DNA from: Bacteroidia bacterium
Lineage (GTDB): Bacteria > Bacteroidota > Bacteroidia > J057
Length of the DNA stretch: 64,000 bases
Direction of reading: 5' to 3'
Assembly (NCBI GenBank): GCA_033391075.1
Contig: JAWPMV010000001.1
Span: 6,944,001-7,008,000, forward strand
Part shown: positions 63,195-64,000 of the stretch, in pieces
Position numbering within the stretch: the stretch's first letter is position 1
How the letters are laid out: each line of letters begins with the position of its first letter
Position numbers and translations under genes: made by a program
The notes under the pieces: model-generated
The model's input: the letters and a program-made list of their open reading frames with translations, nothing else
Told to the model about the DNA's origin: nothing
Databases searched by the model: none

Positions 63195-64000
63195 ATGCCT
63201 AAATCTTGGAATGAATATGAGCTAAGAAAAACTATTCAAGAATATTTCCTGCTGTTAGAAAAGAACCAATCAGGGTTAAGCTTTAATAAAAGTAAAGTAT
63301 ATAGAAAATTGCACGAGGATATACCAACTCGTTCAGTAAAATCTATTGAATACAAATTTCAAAATATTAGTGCTGTTCTGTATGAAGAGAAAATTCCCTA
63401 TCTATCTGGATTAAAACCAAGGTTTAATTACCAAAAATTAATGAGACTAATTGTATTAGAGGAATTAGGTAGTTTAAAAATTAGACCAAAGGAACCTTGG
63501 GAGATTTTAACGGATAAGCTAAAAGAAATCAAAGTGAAGGAGCCATTAAAGGTCTTGATAAAAGGTTCCGGAAGGTTTGGTTTAACGATAGAAAAAGAAC
63601 TAGGCATTTTACAAAATAGTGATAAGAAGGCTGACTTTATGGGAATTGAGTTGAAAACCAAAGCAGGTAAAACTCACCAAACGCTTTTTGCTAGAACTCC
63701 CAGTGAATACTTTGCTGTTAGAAGTAAGAGCGAGTTTTTCGATTCCTTTAGCTATTATGATAAGAAGAATGATAGGAAAGCTTTATATACATCTGTATCA
63801 TCGCTTGGAGATTCCCTGGGTTTCACCTTGGTAGCTTCCAGGAACTGTATAGAAGTTTATAAGGATAATAATTGCTTGATGAAGTATAGCTTAGGGAAAC
63901 TAGAAGAAGCTTTGTTATCAAAACATTCGCAGACGTTTTTTATTACGGTAAAGAGTTTAAGGAAGGATGATATTGAGCGAATGGAAATACAGAAAGTAGT
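63195..64000 (+). CDS. MvaI/BcnI- or MutH-like restriction endonuclease, 5' part
   Basis: 268 codons are visible; the frame runs off the window end. The N-terminal part (about 4-85) holds IEYKFQNISAVLYEEKIPYLSG and LKPRFNYQ, which resembles the helical N-terminal module found ahead of HNH-type nucleases in McrA/restriction proteins. The nuclease part begins near residue 115 with VLIKGSGRFGLTIEKELGI and NSDKKADFMGIELKTKAG, giving a PD-(D/E)xK-like D147-x4-E152-x-K154 arrangement typical of MutH and the MvaI/BcnI family, whose members cut CC-N-GG or CCWGG-type sites. It is distinctly AT-rich and its codon use (AAA, TTA, AAT) differs from its neighbours, suggesting recent transfer. A partner methyltransferase would be expected past the window edge. 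Confidence 0.75.
   Translation, partial: MPKSWNEYELRKTIQEYFLLLEKNQSGLSFNKSKVYRKLHEDIPTRSVKSIEYKFQNISAVLYEEKIPYLSGLKPRFNYQKLMRLIVLEELGSLKIRPKEPWEILTDKLKEIKVKEPLKVLIKGSGRFGLTIEKELGILQNSDKKADFMGIELKTKAGKTHQTLFARTPSEYFAVRSKSEFFDSFSYYDKKNDRKALYTSVSSLGDSLGFTLVASRNCIEVYKDNNCLMKYSLGKLEEALLSKHSQTFFITVKSLRKDDIERMEIQKV

Noticed and set aside
1-64000. tRNA, rRNA, CRISPR array or insertion sequence
   Set aside because: No cloverleaf-like segment, no regularly spaced direct repeats and no transposase-like protein were recognised on either strand; visual search only, so tRNAscan or CRISPR software could still find a missed element.

Overview
The window is chromosomal DNA of a member of the Bacteroidota, probably an aerobic, free-living, gliding/marine-type lineage (Saprospiria- or Cytophagia-like; the exact family cannot be fixed by eye). 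The signs are: TonB-dependent receptors with carboxypeptidase-regulatory and STN domains, a FecR anti-sigma gene, a protein with a type IX secretion (T9SS) C-terminal domain, many Bacteroidota-type lipoproteins and outer-membrane barrels, promoter-like TAnnTTTG boxes instead of classical -10 boxes, and few Shine-Dalgarno sequences. It is gene-dense, with no rRNA, tRNA, CRISPR array or insertion sequence that I can see.

Layout. 1-4 kb: the 3' part of a B12-dependent ribonucleotide reductase and a topoisomerase IV A subunit. 4-9.5 kb: two lipoproteins, an outer-membrane protein whose signal peptide has no normal start codon, a sugar transferase and a TonB-type barrel. 9.5-12.6 kb: tsaB and an rqcH/NFACT gene in a very tight divergent pair, then a membrane protein. 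12.9-18.9 kb: two tandem paralogous surface proteins, a T9SS-exported Ig-like protein and an M6 metalloprotease. 18.9-21.7 kb: ilvE, a small secreted protein and the Kdo transferase waaA. 22.1-27.0 kb: a five-gene nucleotide-sugar operon (DegT aminotransferase, ugd, UDP-glucuronate decarboxylase, rfbC, rfbA) with overlapping genes. 27.0-28.8 kb: a BlaI repressor with a BlaR1/M56 sensor that carries a complete M23 (LytM) peptidase as its periplasmic end.

28.9-44.6 kb: M20 amidohydrolase, YfhO membrane protein, a 1613-residue alpha-2-macroglobulin-like protein, an alpha/beta-hydrolase lipoprotein, acyl-CoA dehydrogenase, three tandem paralogous small membrane proteins of unknown family, a glutamine-synthetase-family ligase and a ThuA-like lipoprotein. 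44.7-51.9 kb (minus strand): an STN-type TonB receptor with its FecR gene but no sigma-factor gene, two tandem secreted proteins that look like the erythromycin-esterase/ChaN/TIKI fold, and an isoaspartyl peptidase. 52-56.5 kb: an NhaC antiporter with an extra N-terminal exported domain, and a GAF histidine kinase overlapping a response-regulator/nucleotide-cyclase gene. 57-63.1 kb: a three-gene operon of the 'Planctomycete cytochrome' type (DUF1549/DUF1553, DUF1501, DUF2231-cytochrome-LRR-CBM). The last 0.8 kb is AT-rich and begins an MvaI/BcnI/MutH-like restriction endonuclease gene cut by the window edge, possibly the start of a defence or accessory region.

The most interesting items are the M56-M23 fusion with its double operator, the tandem EreA/ChaN-like pair, the triple paralog array, the right-edge nuclease, and three genes whose promoter-like box ends exactly four bases before ATG, suggesting leaderless messages. 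All functional names are from reading protein motifs; no database search was run.
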